Source: Cedecea neteri (GTDB lineage Bacteria > Pseudomonadota > Gammaproteobacteria > Enterobacterales > Enterobacteriaceae). From it: 64,000 nt of DNA. A program made the translations under genes and the position numbers. A model generated the notes under the pieces. It made no database searches. It saw nothing but the letters and a program-made list of their open reading frames with translations, and was not told the origin of the DNA. The stretch covers positions 806,001 to 870,000 of the forward strand of contig NZ_CP009458.1 in NCBI RefSeq assembly GCF_000758305.1, read 5' to 3'. This document shows, one piece after another, positions 18,260-25,410 of this stretch (position 1 is its first letter; every line of letters begins with the position of its first letter).

Positions 18260-19255
18260 CTAGATCGAGCCGCCAGGCGACAACGTAAAGCCTAAATCCA
18301 GCATTTTCGGGGTAATGATTTCACCGCGAATACGTGCCAGAAGACGCTCTGCGCCGATACGCCCCATGCGCTCTCGCGGGGTCAGCACGCTCGCCAGACG
18401 CGGCTCCATTACCTGCCCGATATCGTGGCCATGGAAACCAGCAATCGCCATATCTTCCGGGATACGCAGCCCCTGTCGCTGGCATTCAAATGCCGCACCA
18501 ATCGCTAAGTCATCGTTAGTGCAGAAGATGCTGTCGAGCTGGGGATATTCACGTTTTGCCCGACGCAGCAGTTCAATACCGGTGGAATAAGACGAGGAGT
18601 TCTCAATCATCACGCTGTACGGCGTCAGCCCGGCGTCGAGCATCGCCTGCTCGTAACCTTTTTGCTTGATGAGGGTACGTTCGTCGAGGCGAGCACCGAG
18701 GTAGGCCACATGTTTGTGGCCGCGGGCGATAATGCTGGCCGTCATTTGACGAGCCGCCTCGAAGTTATCAAAACCTACGGCAATATCCAGGCAAGGAGAG
18801 ACGCTGTCCATCAGCTCCACTACCGGGATCCCGGCGACCTCAATCATTTTCAGCGTTCTGGGCGTGTGGTTGCGCTCGGTCAGGATCAGGCCGTCAATAT
18901 TCCAGGACAGCATGGATTCCAGACGCTCCTGCTCCAGCTCAGGCTTATAGCCGTAGTGAGCCAGCATGGTCTGGTAACCGTGGGCATCAATGACGTTTTC
19001 GATGCCGCGCAGCACTTCGGCGAACACCTGGTTGGTCAGGGAAGGCAGCAGGACGCCAATGGCCCGGCTGGTTGAATTAGAAAGGATATCCGGCGCACGA
19101 TTCGGGATATAGCCCAGTTCATCTAACGCGGCGGCAATTTTCACCTGCAGCGCGGCAGACACCTGATCAGGATTACGTAAGAAACGGCTGACCGTCATTT
19201 TGGTCACACCAACGCGATCTGCAACATCCTGTAGTACCGGTCTTTTCTTTTTCAT
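18260..19255 (-). CDS. gntR: Gluconate regulon repressor GntR (LacI family)
   Basis: GntR represses gntKU and the Entner-Doudoroff genes until gluconate binds. It has 331 residues as in E. coli. The N-terminal helix-turn-helix LQDVADRVGVTKMTVSRFLRNP spans residues 8-29, followed by the hinge and a periplasmic-binding-like effector domain with GVLLPSLTNQVFAEVL near residue 67. It lies directly upstream of gntK in the same orientation with 150 bp between, so gntKU has a separate, GntR-controlled promoter. Confidence 0.97.
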   Translation of the reverse strand: MKKKRPVLQDVADRVGVTKMTVSRFLRNPDQVSAALQVKIAAALDELGYIPNRAPDILSNSTSRAIGVLLPSLTNQVFAEVLRGIENVIDAHGYQTMLAHYGYKPELEQERLESMLSWNIDGLILTERNHTPRTLKMIEVAGIPVVELMDSVSPCLDIAVGFDNFEAARQMTASIIARGHKHVAYLGARLDERTLIKQKGYEQAMLDAGLTPYSVMIENSSSYSTGIELLRRAKREYPQLDSIFCTNDDLAIGAAFECQRQGLRIPEDMAIAGFHGHDIGQVMEPRLASVLTPRERMGRIGAERLLARIRGEIITPKMLDLGFTLSPGGSI

Positions 19256-19304
19256 TGTCCTGCGCGACTTGTGAAGTTTCGACAGCCGAGTTTAGCACGG
19301 ACAA

Positions 19305-19336
19305 AAGAAAACCCGCCCCTTTTTCAGGGGCAGGTT
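19305..19336 (-). terminator. Rho-independent terminator of yhhW
   Basis: On the minus strand AACCTGCCCC, loop TGAAAAA, GGGGCGGGTT, then TTCTTTTG. It lies just past the yhhW stop and before gntR. Confidence 0.88.
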
Positions 19337-19349
19337 GTGACGGGTAACG

Positions 19350-20045
19350 TTATACCGGCGGCAGGTCGAACAACAGGATCTCGCTCGCTTCGCTGGCGTG
19401 AACGGAAATCGCTTGCTCATCCCAGACCGCGATCGCGTCGCTGGTTTTTGCCTGCGTACCGTTAATGGACACCTCGCCTTTTACAACCTGGATCCAAACG
19501 CGGCGGTCGGCCGGAATTTGATAAACCGACTGCTCATCTTTGGCCAGCGCCCAGCGGGACAGCTCCATATCCTGGTAAACCTTTAGTGAGCCGTCGCGAG
19601 CATCCGGGGAAAGCACCAGCTGGCGCCCTTGAGGAGCGTCAAAACGGCGCTGATCGTAGCGCGGCGTAATCCCGGTTTTTTCTGGAATGATCCAAATCTG
19701 GTACAGGCGCAGCGGTTCGGTCTGGCTGGCGTTGTACTCAGAGTGGCGGATCCCGGTCCCGGCGCTCATGATCTGGAATTCACCCGCAGGCACACGTTCT
19801 TTGTTGCCCATGCTATCCTGGTGCTCAACCGCGCCTTCCAGCACATAGGTCAGAATTTCCATGTCTTTGTGCGGATGGGTTCCAAAACCCTGGCCCGCAT
19901 CGATCACGTCTTCGTTGATGACCCGCAGCGCCGAGAAGCCCATAAAGTTGGCATCATAATAGTCGGCAAAAGAGAAGGTATGCCAGCTGTCCAGCCAGCC
20001 GTGGTTCGCATGGCCGCGGTCCTGTGCTTTTCTTAAGTAGATCAT
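19350..20045 (-). CDS. yhhW: Pirin-family cupin YhhW (quercetin 2,3-dioxygenase)
   Basis: YhhW is a bicupin pirin homologue; the E. coli protein cleaves quercetin in vitro but its physiological substrate is unknown. The start at 20045 (MIYLRKAQDRGHANHG) follows GGAGG and gives 231 residues as in E. coli. The N-terminal cupin keeps the metal ligands in GTHPHKDMEILTYV (two His) and GIRHSEYN (His and Glu), near residues 57-59 and 101-103. It is a single-gene unit with its own terminator, downstream of yhhX. Confidence 0.95.
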   Translation of the reverse strand: MIYLRKAQDRGHANHGWLDSWHTFSFADYYDANFMGFSALRVINEDVIDAGQGFGTHPHKDMEILTYVLEGAVEHQDSMGNKERVPAGEFQIMSAGTGIRHSEYNASQTEPLRLYQIWIIPEKTGITPRYDQRRFDAPQGRQLVLSPDARDGSLKVYQDMELSRWALAKDEQSVYQIPADRRVWIQVVKGEVSINGTQAKTSDAIAVWDEQAISVHASEASEILLFDLPPV

Positions 20046-20168
20046 GGTATGTCCTCCGCAATTCGTTTGATGGAATAAGTGTGGACCCATTTCGCGGAGG
20101 ATCATAGAGGGTGAAAATTGACTCCTCTGTTCAAAAAAAGTGAACGAGTTAGAGGAGTCAAAATACTA

Positions 20169-21206
20169 TCAGGCGAGGCTTATTGTCGCAGGAGAAGGCT
20201 GTTCGAAACCGCGTTCGAGGATTTCCAGGTTGGTGAGAGCTTCAATTTCTCTGACGTAATTAGGCTTACCGTCGATCAACGTGTCGTACAGCGCATCATA
20301 GACGCGGCCATAGTCACCCACTTCCGGTTTCCACTCTTCACGCACCGTTTCCCCGACTTCGTTAACGTACTCCAGCGTCGCCACGCTGCTGTCCGCACCG
20401 AACCCTGGCTCACCCGGCATGATGTACGCTTTGAGGCTGGTTTCCTGCTGGTCGATGCCATACTTCACGAACGAGCCTTTGGTGCCGTGTACGATAAATT
20501 TCGGGTAGTCGATTTTCACCAAATGGCTGGTTTTCACGATCGCTTTCAGGTCGCCGTAGAACAGCTGGGCTTCAAAGGTATCGTCCGGGTTGGCTTTGTT
20601 CCGCAGACTGCGGATGTCATAGGCAACGTGATCCGGGCGACCAAACAGGGAGATGATTTGGTCCATGGTGTGCACACCCAGGCCGTAGAACGCGCCGTCC
20701 GCCGGTTTACCAGGGTTCGCAGGTGCATCCGGGCGGTACATATCGAAGTGACTTTCAATTTCCACGATCTTGCCGAGCTTGCCGCTCTCAATGGCTTTTT
20801 TCATCGTCAGGAAGCAGGCGTCAAAGCGACGGTTCTGGTAAGGCGTGACAATCAGGCCCTTCTCTTTTGCCAGCGCAAACAGCTCACGCGCTTCGGCAAG
20901 CGTCGGGGTGAACGGTTTTTCCACCAGCACGTTTTTACCCGCTTCGAGCGCCTTTTTCGCATACTCAAAATGGCTGTCAACGTGGGTGCAAATCACCACC
21001 AGTTTGACCAGCGGATCATTGAGAATGTCATCCAGCTGGCTGGTGAAGTGAATGCCCGCATACTGCGGCTGCTTTTCCAGTTCCGGTTTTTCACTGCGGC
21101 GGAAGATATGGGCCACGTTGAGTTTGTCTTTACGAACCAGAACGAATGGAAGGTGGTAGCGGGTGGTACTTTTACCAAAGCCGATGAAGGCACAGTGCAG
21201 AGTCAT
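20169..21206 (-). CDS. yhhX: Gfo/Idh/MocA-family oxidoreductase YhhX
   Basis: YhhX is a predicted NAD(P)-dependent dehydrogenase of the Gfo/Idh/MocA family with no proven substrate. The start at 21206 (MTLHCAFIGFGKSTTRYHLP) gives 345 residues, the E. coli length. The Rossmann motif GFGKST is at residues 8-13, the family signature EKPFTPT near residue 97, and the catalytic-region GLGVHTMDQI near residue 178. It lies next to ryhB and shares its genomic neighbourhood with Fur-controlled genes; in this window the tandem repeat array separates it from ryhB. Confidence 0.95.
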   Translation of the reverse strand: MTLHCAFIGFGKSTTRYHLPFVLVRKDKLNVAHIFRRSEKPELEKQPQYAGIHFTSQLDDILNDPLVKLVVICTHVDSHFEYAKKALEAGKNVLVEKPFTPTLAEARELFALAKEKGLIVTPYQNRRFDACFLTMKKAIESGKLGKIVEIESHFDMYRPDAPANPGKPADGAFYGLGVHTMDQIISLFGRPDHVAYDIRSLRNKANPDDTFEAQLFYGDLKAIVKTSHLVKIDYPKFIVHGTKGSFVKYGIDQQETSLKAYIMPGEPGFGADSSVATLEYVNEVGETVREEWKPEVGDYGRVYDALYDTLIDGKPNYVREIEALTNLEILERGFEQPSPATISLA

Positions 21207-21291
21207 TTCATTGTCCTTTTTGATTTGAGCTGCCTGTACCTTACTGCAAAGCCGCGCCACGTTATAGCCGCAGACTTATTTTAAAGGTTGG

Positions 21292-21590
21292 GCGTAGCCA
21301 ACGCGGCTACGGCTTCAAATAAGAAGGGCACCAGGTTTGCCCAAAGTAGTTGGAGCTGTAGCAAGGCGGCAAGGGAGGGCATCCCGATGAGCTTACTTCG
21401 GTAAGTGATTCGGGTAACTGAGTGCAGCCAACGCCGCTACGGCTTCAAATAAGAAGGACACCAGGTTTGCCCAAAGTAGTTGGAGCTGTAGCAAGGCGGC
21501 AAGGGAGGGCATCCCGATGAGCTTACTTCGGTAAGTGATTCGGGTAACTGAGTGCAGCCAACGCGGCTACGGCTTCAAATAAGAAGGGCA
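21292..21590. repeat. Tandem ERIC-like array, 130-bp period, about 2.3 copies
   Basis: GGCTTCAAATAAGAAGG occurs at 21311, 21441 and 21571, giving an exact 130-bp period. The two full units differ at about two positions. Each contains AAGGCGGCAAG, an inverted repeat AGCTTAC-TTCG-GTAAGT flanked by CCCGA/TCGGG, and GAGTGCAGCCAACGC, all hallmarks of ERIC, plus a linker CACCAGGTTTGCCCAAAGTAGT. The first copy is only the right end. The array lies between the yhhX start and the ryhB terminator. Confidence 0.88.
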
Positions 21591-21591
21591 A

Positions 21592-21688
21592 AAAAAAAGC
21601 CAGCACCCGGCTGGCTAAAGTAATACTGGAAGCAATGTGAGCAATGTCGTGCTTTCAGGATGTCTCCGTAGGGGTCTCCCCTGAACGC
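21592..21688 (-). ncRNA. ryhB: RyhB iron-responsive small RNA
   Basis: The minus strand reads GCGTTCAGGGGAGACCCC at the 5' end and contains the conserved pairing core GAAAGCACGACATTGCTCAC, as in E. coli RyhB. It ends with the GCCAGCCGGGTGCTGGC hairpin and a run of nine T. RyhB is an Hfq-dependent antisense RNA that lowers iron-using proteins when iron is scarce. Length is about 96 nt. The 5' region differs slightly from E. coli, while the seed and terminator are unchanged. It lies between yhhX and yhhY as in E. coli. Confidence 0.96.
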
Positions 21689-21724
21689 ATGGCAATAATA
21701 ATCATTATCATTCGCACTTGTAAA
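21689..21724 (-). promoter_or_regulatory. ryhB promoter with Fur box
   Basis: On the minus strand TTTACA (-35, 21719-21724) and TATTAT (-10, 21695-21700) are 18 bp apart, with RyhB starting 7 bp downstream at about 21688. The Fur box AATGATAATGATTATTATT (21694-21712) covers the -10 and spacer, so Fe-Fur would block polymerase. Confidence 0.9.
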
Positions 21725-21810
21725 GTGTTTTTTGAAAAAAATAGCGTTGACTTGTTGTCCAAAGTCAATGATGTTTAAAAGGTTTTCTATAACTCATTGA
21801 GGAGAAAAGG

Positions 21811-22308
21811 ATGAAACCAGTTGTTGTGCGTCACGCCGAACCTGGCGATGCGGAAGCTTTACAAAAAATGTATGCCCATCCGGCGCTTTACCGCGACACG
21901 CTGCAGCTACCTCATCCCTCTCTAAAAGCCTGGCATGACCGAATTACCGATCCCCGGCCGGGGAGCCGACATCTGGTGGCATGCATCGACGATGAGATTG
22001 TGGGGCAGCTAACGCTCACGGTGGAGCAGTCTCCGCGCCGCAGTCACGTCGCCACTTTCGGCATGGGCGTGCATTACGATCATCAAGGAAAAGGCATCGC
22101 TTCGGCTTTGCTTAAGGAAATGGTTGGCCTGTGCGATAAGTGGCTGCGCATCGAGCGGATAGAGCTGACGGTGTATACCGATAACGCGGCTGCGCTGGCG
22201 GTGTACCGTAAGTTTGGCTTCGAAGTGGAAGGCACCGGGAAGCGCTTTGCGCTGCGCGACGGCGAGTATGTGGATGCCTATTTTATGGCGCGTTTTAAGC
22301 CGGAGTGA
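21811..22308 (+). CDS. yhhY: GNAT N-acetyltransferase YhhY (AaaT)
   Basis: YhhY is a GNAT acetyltransferase; in E. coli it acetylates several free amino acids. The 165-residue protein has the acetyl-CoA loop YDHQGKGIASALLKEM near residues 89-104 and the VYRKFGFEVEGTGKR motif near 131-146, both aligning with E. coli YhhY (162 residues). A GAGGAG-type ribosome site (TTGAGGAGAAAAGG) lies just before the ATG. It is divergent from ryhB, with the Fur-controlled promoter region between. Confidence 0.95.
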   Translation: MKPVVVRHAEPGDAEALQKMYAHPALYRDTLQLPHPSLKAWHDRITDPRPGSRHLVACIDDEIVGQLTLTVEQSPRRSHVATFGMGVHYDHQGKGIASALLKEMVGLCDKWLRIERIELTVYTDNAAALAVYRKFGFEVEGTGKRFALRDGEYVDAYFMARFKPE

Positions 22309-22390
22309 TATTTGCCCTTCCCCCGGGAAACGGTATCCGTTCTGTCCTGGTGCAGCATGTTCCTGAGTACTTCAGCAGTAAGAAAAAGTA

Positions 22391-22471
22391 GCCCGTGAGC
22401 CCAGAGAGCCTCCCGGACAGGCAAAGTCAGCAATTATAAGGCCTGCCATCCGGGTTATCTGGGCTCACGGG
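22391..22471. repeat. Long imperfect inverted repeat (81 bp)
   Basis: The arms CCCGTGAGCCCAGA and TCTGGGCTCACGGG pair perfectly for 14 bp. After a mismatched stretch, pairing resumes near CCGGACAGGC / GCCTGCCATCCGG. The loop contains AAGTCAGCAATTATAAG. It has no T-run, so it is not an ordinary terminator. It could be a structured RNA, a miniature mobile-element remnant or the transcription end of yhhY. Confidence 0.6.
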
Positions 22472-22750
22472 ACACGGCCCACGTTAACAATCTGCAAGGT
22501 ATTAGGCATAGTCATCAGTCAATTATAGGCTGTGTGGGATATCAATCTTATTCCATGGTAATAAAAGGGTTAGTGCCAGGTGAATTATTGGCGTTCTGCA
22601 GGCACCATCGTCGATCAAAACTGAGTATTGCTCGTCTGTAAAACCAGTTCGAAAGTAAAGAATTGTATTTCTTTATATTCAAACGTTCTTCTTTTTTTCT
22701 TAAATATCCCCCTGTCCTTTAGCTAATCTTGCTTTATTTATCCCCTGATA

Positions 22751-22797
22751 AAAAAACCTCACTCAAGACAGCCTTATGAGTGCGGTTATTTTTGATT
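22751..22797 (+). terminator. Orphan rho-independent-type terminator
   Basis: AACCTCACTCA (22755-22765) pairs with TGAGTGCGGTT (22777-22787) with one mismatch, followed by ATTTTTGATTTGATTTT and preceded by AAAAAA. It could work on either strand. It is 450 bp after yhhY and 220 bp before the receptor gene, with no gene between, so its transcript is unknown. Confidence 0.6.
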
Positions 22798-22950
22798 TGA
22801 TTTTAAAGAACATTTAATTTCCTACTGCGTACTTTTATTTTTTTCAGATTTTCATTATTAAAAATAAGGAGCATTTACCTTTCCTTACCTTTTGCATGCA
22901 TAAAAGTGAAATTATGAAGAAAAATGGAGAGGGTATTTCATTCTCTTCCA

Positions 22951-22970
22951 AATGATAATAATTACTATTC
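22951..22970 (+). promoter_or_regulatory. Fur box before the siderophore receptor gene
   Basis: AATGATAATAATTACTATTC fits the Fur consensus GATAATGATAATCATTATC with few mismatches. It lies about 45 bp before the receptor start, typical of iron-repressed outer membrane receptor genes. Confidence 0.75.
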
Positions 22971-23013
22971 CCGTGTTGGTACGAAGAGAAACTTTCACAG
23001 GGAGTCGATTTAA

Positions 23014-25197
23014 ATGCGCATAAAGATAGCCAGTCCCGGGAGCCCGATTGCGATTTTTCTTGCAGGATTACTGAGTACGCCCGCCTTTGCTGTTGAGCTT
23101 GCGGACAAAGAAGAGCTTGCCGACGGCGATACCATGATTGTCACCGCCGAGCAGGAACTGAAACAACAGCCAGGCGTCTCGGTAATTACCGCCGAAGACC
23201 TCAAAAATAATCCTCCGGTCAACGACTTGTCTGACATCATCAGGAAAATGCCCGGCGTGAACCTGACGGGTAACAGCAACAGTGGCAACCGTGGTAACAA
23301 TCGGCAAATTGATATCCGTGGGATGGGCCCGGAAAATACCCTGGTGTTGATTGATGGTGTCCCCGCAACCTCACGCAATTCAGTTCGTTACAACTGGCGT
23401 GGCGAACGAGATTCACGCGGTGATACCAACTGGGTTCCGGCCGAAATGGTAGAGCGAATTGAGGTGATTCGTGGGCCAGCTGCGGGACGGTATGGTTCGG
23501 GGGCGTCAGGTGGTGTCGTCAATATTATCACTAAACGCCCAACCAATGACTGGCACGGTTCACTCTCTCTGTTCACCAGCCAGCCGGAGGACAGTAAAGA
23601 GGGGGATACCCGTCGCGCTAACTTCAACCTCAGTGGTCCGCTTGCAGGCGACGCACTCACAATGCGTCTTTATGGCAATATTAACCGCACTGACGCCGAT
23701 GCATTTGATATTAACACGGCGGAGAATGGCTCCTACGCAGCGGGACGTGAAGGTGTCCGCAATAAAGACATTAATGCCGTATTGTCATGGAAGTTAACAC
23801 CACTACAGATTATTGATTTTTCCTACGGTTATAGCCGCCAGGGGAATATTTATGCGGGCGATACTCAGGCAAGCAACAGCAATATTAGTACCGATGGTTT
23901 GGTGGAATCTCTGTATGGCCAGGAGACAAACCGGATTTACCGGCAAAGTTACGGTATTTCACACACTGGCATCTGGGATTGGGGTACATCAGCGCTGAAT
24001 TTCAACTATGAGAAAACCAATAACACGCGTCTGGACGAAGGTACGGCGGGGCGCACGGAAGGTATGATCGAAAGTACCGATTCATCCACCAGTCGGCTGA
24101 ATAGCTATCGTGCCAGTGGTAATGTTAACTTCCCTGTACAATTATTGTTTGATCAAACGATTACCCTGGGTGCGGAATGGAACCGCGATACGCTGGATGA
24201 CCCGGGTTCAATGCTCTCCACAAGTGATGCCAGCGTGTACCTGCCCGGAACCTCCGGCGATCCGTCACAACGGAGCAGCCAAAGTAGTGCCACCATCAGT
24301 TCTCTTTATTTTGAGGATAATATTTCCGCAACTGACTCCACGGAAGTCATTCCGGGTTTACGCCTCGATTATCACAACCAGTTTGGTGCCAACTGGAGTC
24401 CAAGCCTGAATATTTCTCAGGCATTGGGTAGCGATTTCACATTAAAAGCCGGTATTTCACGTGCATTCAAAGCGCCTAATCTGTACCAGTCATCTCCTGA
24501 CTATCTCTTGCTAAGTCGTGGTAATGGCTGCCCTATTGGACTTTCGCAATGCTATTTACTGGGAAATGAGGACCTTGATCCTGAAATTAGCGTGAACAAA
24601 GAGATCGGGATAGAGTTCAGCCATAGCGGCTACGTCGCAGGCATCACTTATTTCCGCAACGATTACAAAAACAAAATCGTGGCAGGCACGGATCCTGTTT
24701 ATACCAATGGCTCTTATTATGTGCTTCGTTGGGAAAATGGCGGCGCCGCTATTGTGGAAGGACTTGAGGCTAACCTCACCATTCCGCTTATTGCTGATGA
24801 GCTGGAGTGGCGAACCAACGCGACCTATATGTTCCGCTCTGAGAGCAAAGATACCGGTAATCCGTTGTCGGTAATCCCTGAATTCACTATCAACTCACAG
24901 CTGGAATGGCAGGCCACGCAAAAACTTAGCACAAGTATTAACTGGACACAGTATGGGCGGCAGAAACCTCGCCAGTACGCCGAAAACAACACCGATCTCA
25001 CCAGCCTGAGCACGAAGGAGATCAGCCCGTATTCCGTGGTAGGACTGAATATCAATTACGATATCACCAAAAACTTGCGAGCAAATGCGGGAATTAACAA
25101 TCTGTTTGATAAACGTATTTACCGTGAAAACGCCGGAGCATCGACTTACAATGAGCCAGGTCGAGCCTATTATGCCGGTATCACTATGTCGTTTTGA
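23014..25197 (+). CDS. iroN: IroN/FepA-type TonB-dependent catecholate siderophore receptor
   Basis: This outer membrane receptor should import ferric catecholate siderophores (salmochelin, enterobactin or their breakdown products) using TonB. The 727-residue protein has a signal peptide ending AFA at residue 26, a TonB box DTMIVTA at 39-45, a plug domain with RGNNRQIDIRGMGPENTLVLIDG, and a 22-strand barrel ending in NEPGRAYYAGITMSF with terminal Phe. The plug (KQQPGVSVIT, NSVRYNWRGERD, NIITKRPTNDWHG) matches IroN more closely than FepA. No other iro genes are nearby, so it would use siderophores made elsewhere. Substrate is inferred. Confidence 0.85.
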   Translation: MRIKIASPGSPIAIFLAGLLSTPAFAVELADKEELADGDTMIVTAEQELKQQPGVSVITAEDLKNNPPVNDLSDIIRKMPGVNLTGNSNSGNRGNNRQIDIRGMGPENTLVLIDGVPATSRNSVRYNWRGERDSRGDTNWVPAEMVERIEVIRGPAAGRYGSGASGGVVNIITKRPTNDWHGSLSLFTSQPEDSKEGDTRRANFNLSGPLAGDALTMRLYGNINRTDADAFDINTAENGSYAAGREGVRNKDINAVLSWKLTPLQIIDFSYGYSRQGNIYAGDTQASNSNISTDGLVESLYGQETNRIYRQSYGISHTGIWDWGTSALNFNYEKTNNTRLDEGTAGRTEGMIESTDSSTSRLNSYRASGNVNFPVQLLFDQTITLGAEWNRDTLDDPGSMLSTSDASVYLPGTSGDPSQRSSQSSATISSLYFEDNISATDSTEVIPGLRLDYHNQFGANWSPSLNISQALGSDFTLKAGISRAFKAPNLYQSSPDYLLLSRGNGCPIGLSQCYLLGNEDLDPEISVNKEIGIEFSHSGYVAGITYFRNDYKNKIVAGTDPVYTNGSYYVLRWENGGAAIVEGLEANLTIPLIADELEWRTNATYMFRSESKDTGNPLSVIPEFTINSQLEWQATQKLSTSINWTQYGRQKPRQYAENNTDLTSLSTKEISPYSVVGLNINYDITKNLRANAGINNLFDKRIYRENAGASTYNEPGRAYYAGITMSF

Positions 25198-25350
25198 GTG
25201 CAGAGAAGATCTTTATGTTATCTAAAATGAATCCTGCGTTTTATTCAGGGTTTTAAAATTACATTCCACTCATTTTTATTATTATGAATCACAGAAGATC
25301 GAAGCCCAAAGAGGTCACGGGCCGTGGCATCAGGTAGAGCGCTTTAACAA

Positions 25351-25374
25351 TATTCCCGCCTGCAGGCGGGAATA
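25351..25374. terminator. Perfect palindrome between iroN and ggt, possible bidirectional terminator
   Basis: TATTCCCGCCTGCAGGCGGGAATA is a perfect 24-bp palindrome between two convergent genes. It lacks a strong T-run on either side, so termination is inferred from position and GC-rich stem. Confidence 0.5.
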
Positions 25375-25410
25375 CTGAAGTAACTTTAAACATGTCAGGA
25401 TTAAGGGCAA

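Larger units (their letters stand above)
22309..23013. other. 705-bp AT-rich spacer with a long hairpin, an orphan terminator and a Fur box
   Basis: No convincing gene lies here. It holds an 81-bp inverted repeat (22391-22471), a terminator-like hairpin (22755-22792) and a Fur box (22951-22970), listed separately. Base composition drops sharply from about 22500 onward compared with the GC-rich core genes. This suggests that the receptor gene and its upstream region arrived together. Confidence 0.7.

Noticed and set aside
21292..21590. Possible CRISPR array
   Set aside because: The repeat unit is 130 bp and continuous with almost no differing spacer; content matches ERIC. No cas genes are present.
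22391..22471. tRNA or IS end
   Set aside because: No cloverleaf or T-loop is visible and no target-site duplication or transposase gene lies nearby.
23014..25197. Calling the receptor FepA
   Set aside because: FepA belongs with the ent/fes genes, and the plug-domain wording matches IroN better at several stretches.
25317..25332. Similarity of CACGGGCCGTGGC downstream of iroN to CCCACG/ACGGCCC near the 81-bp hairpin, suggesting island ends
   Set aside because: Only about nine bases match, which is too short to support flanking repeats.
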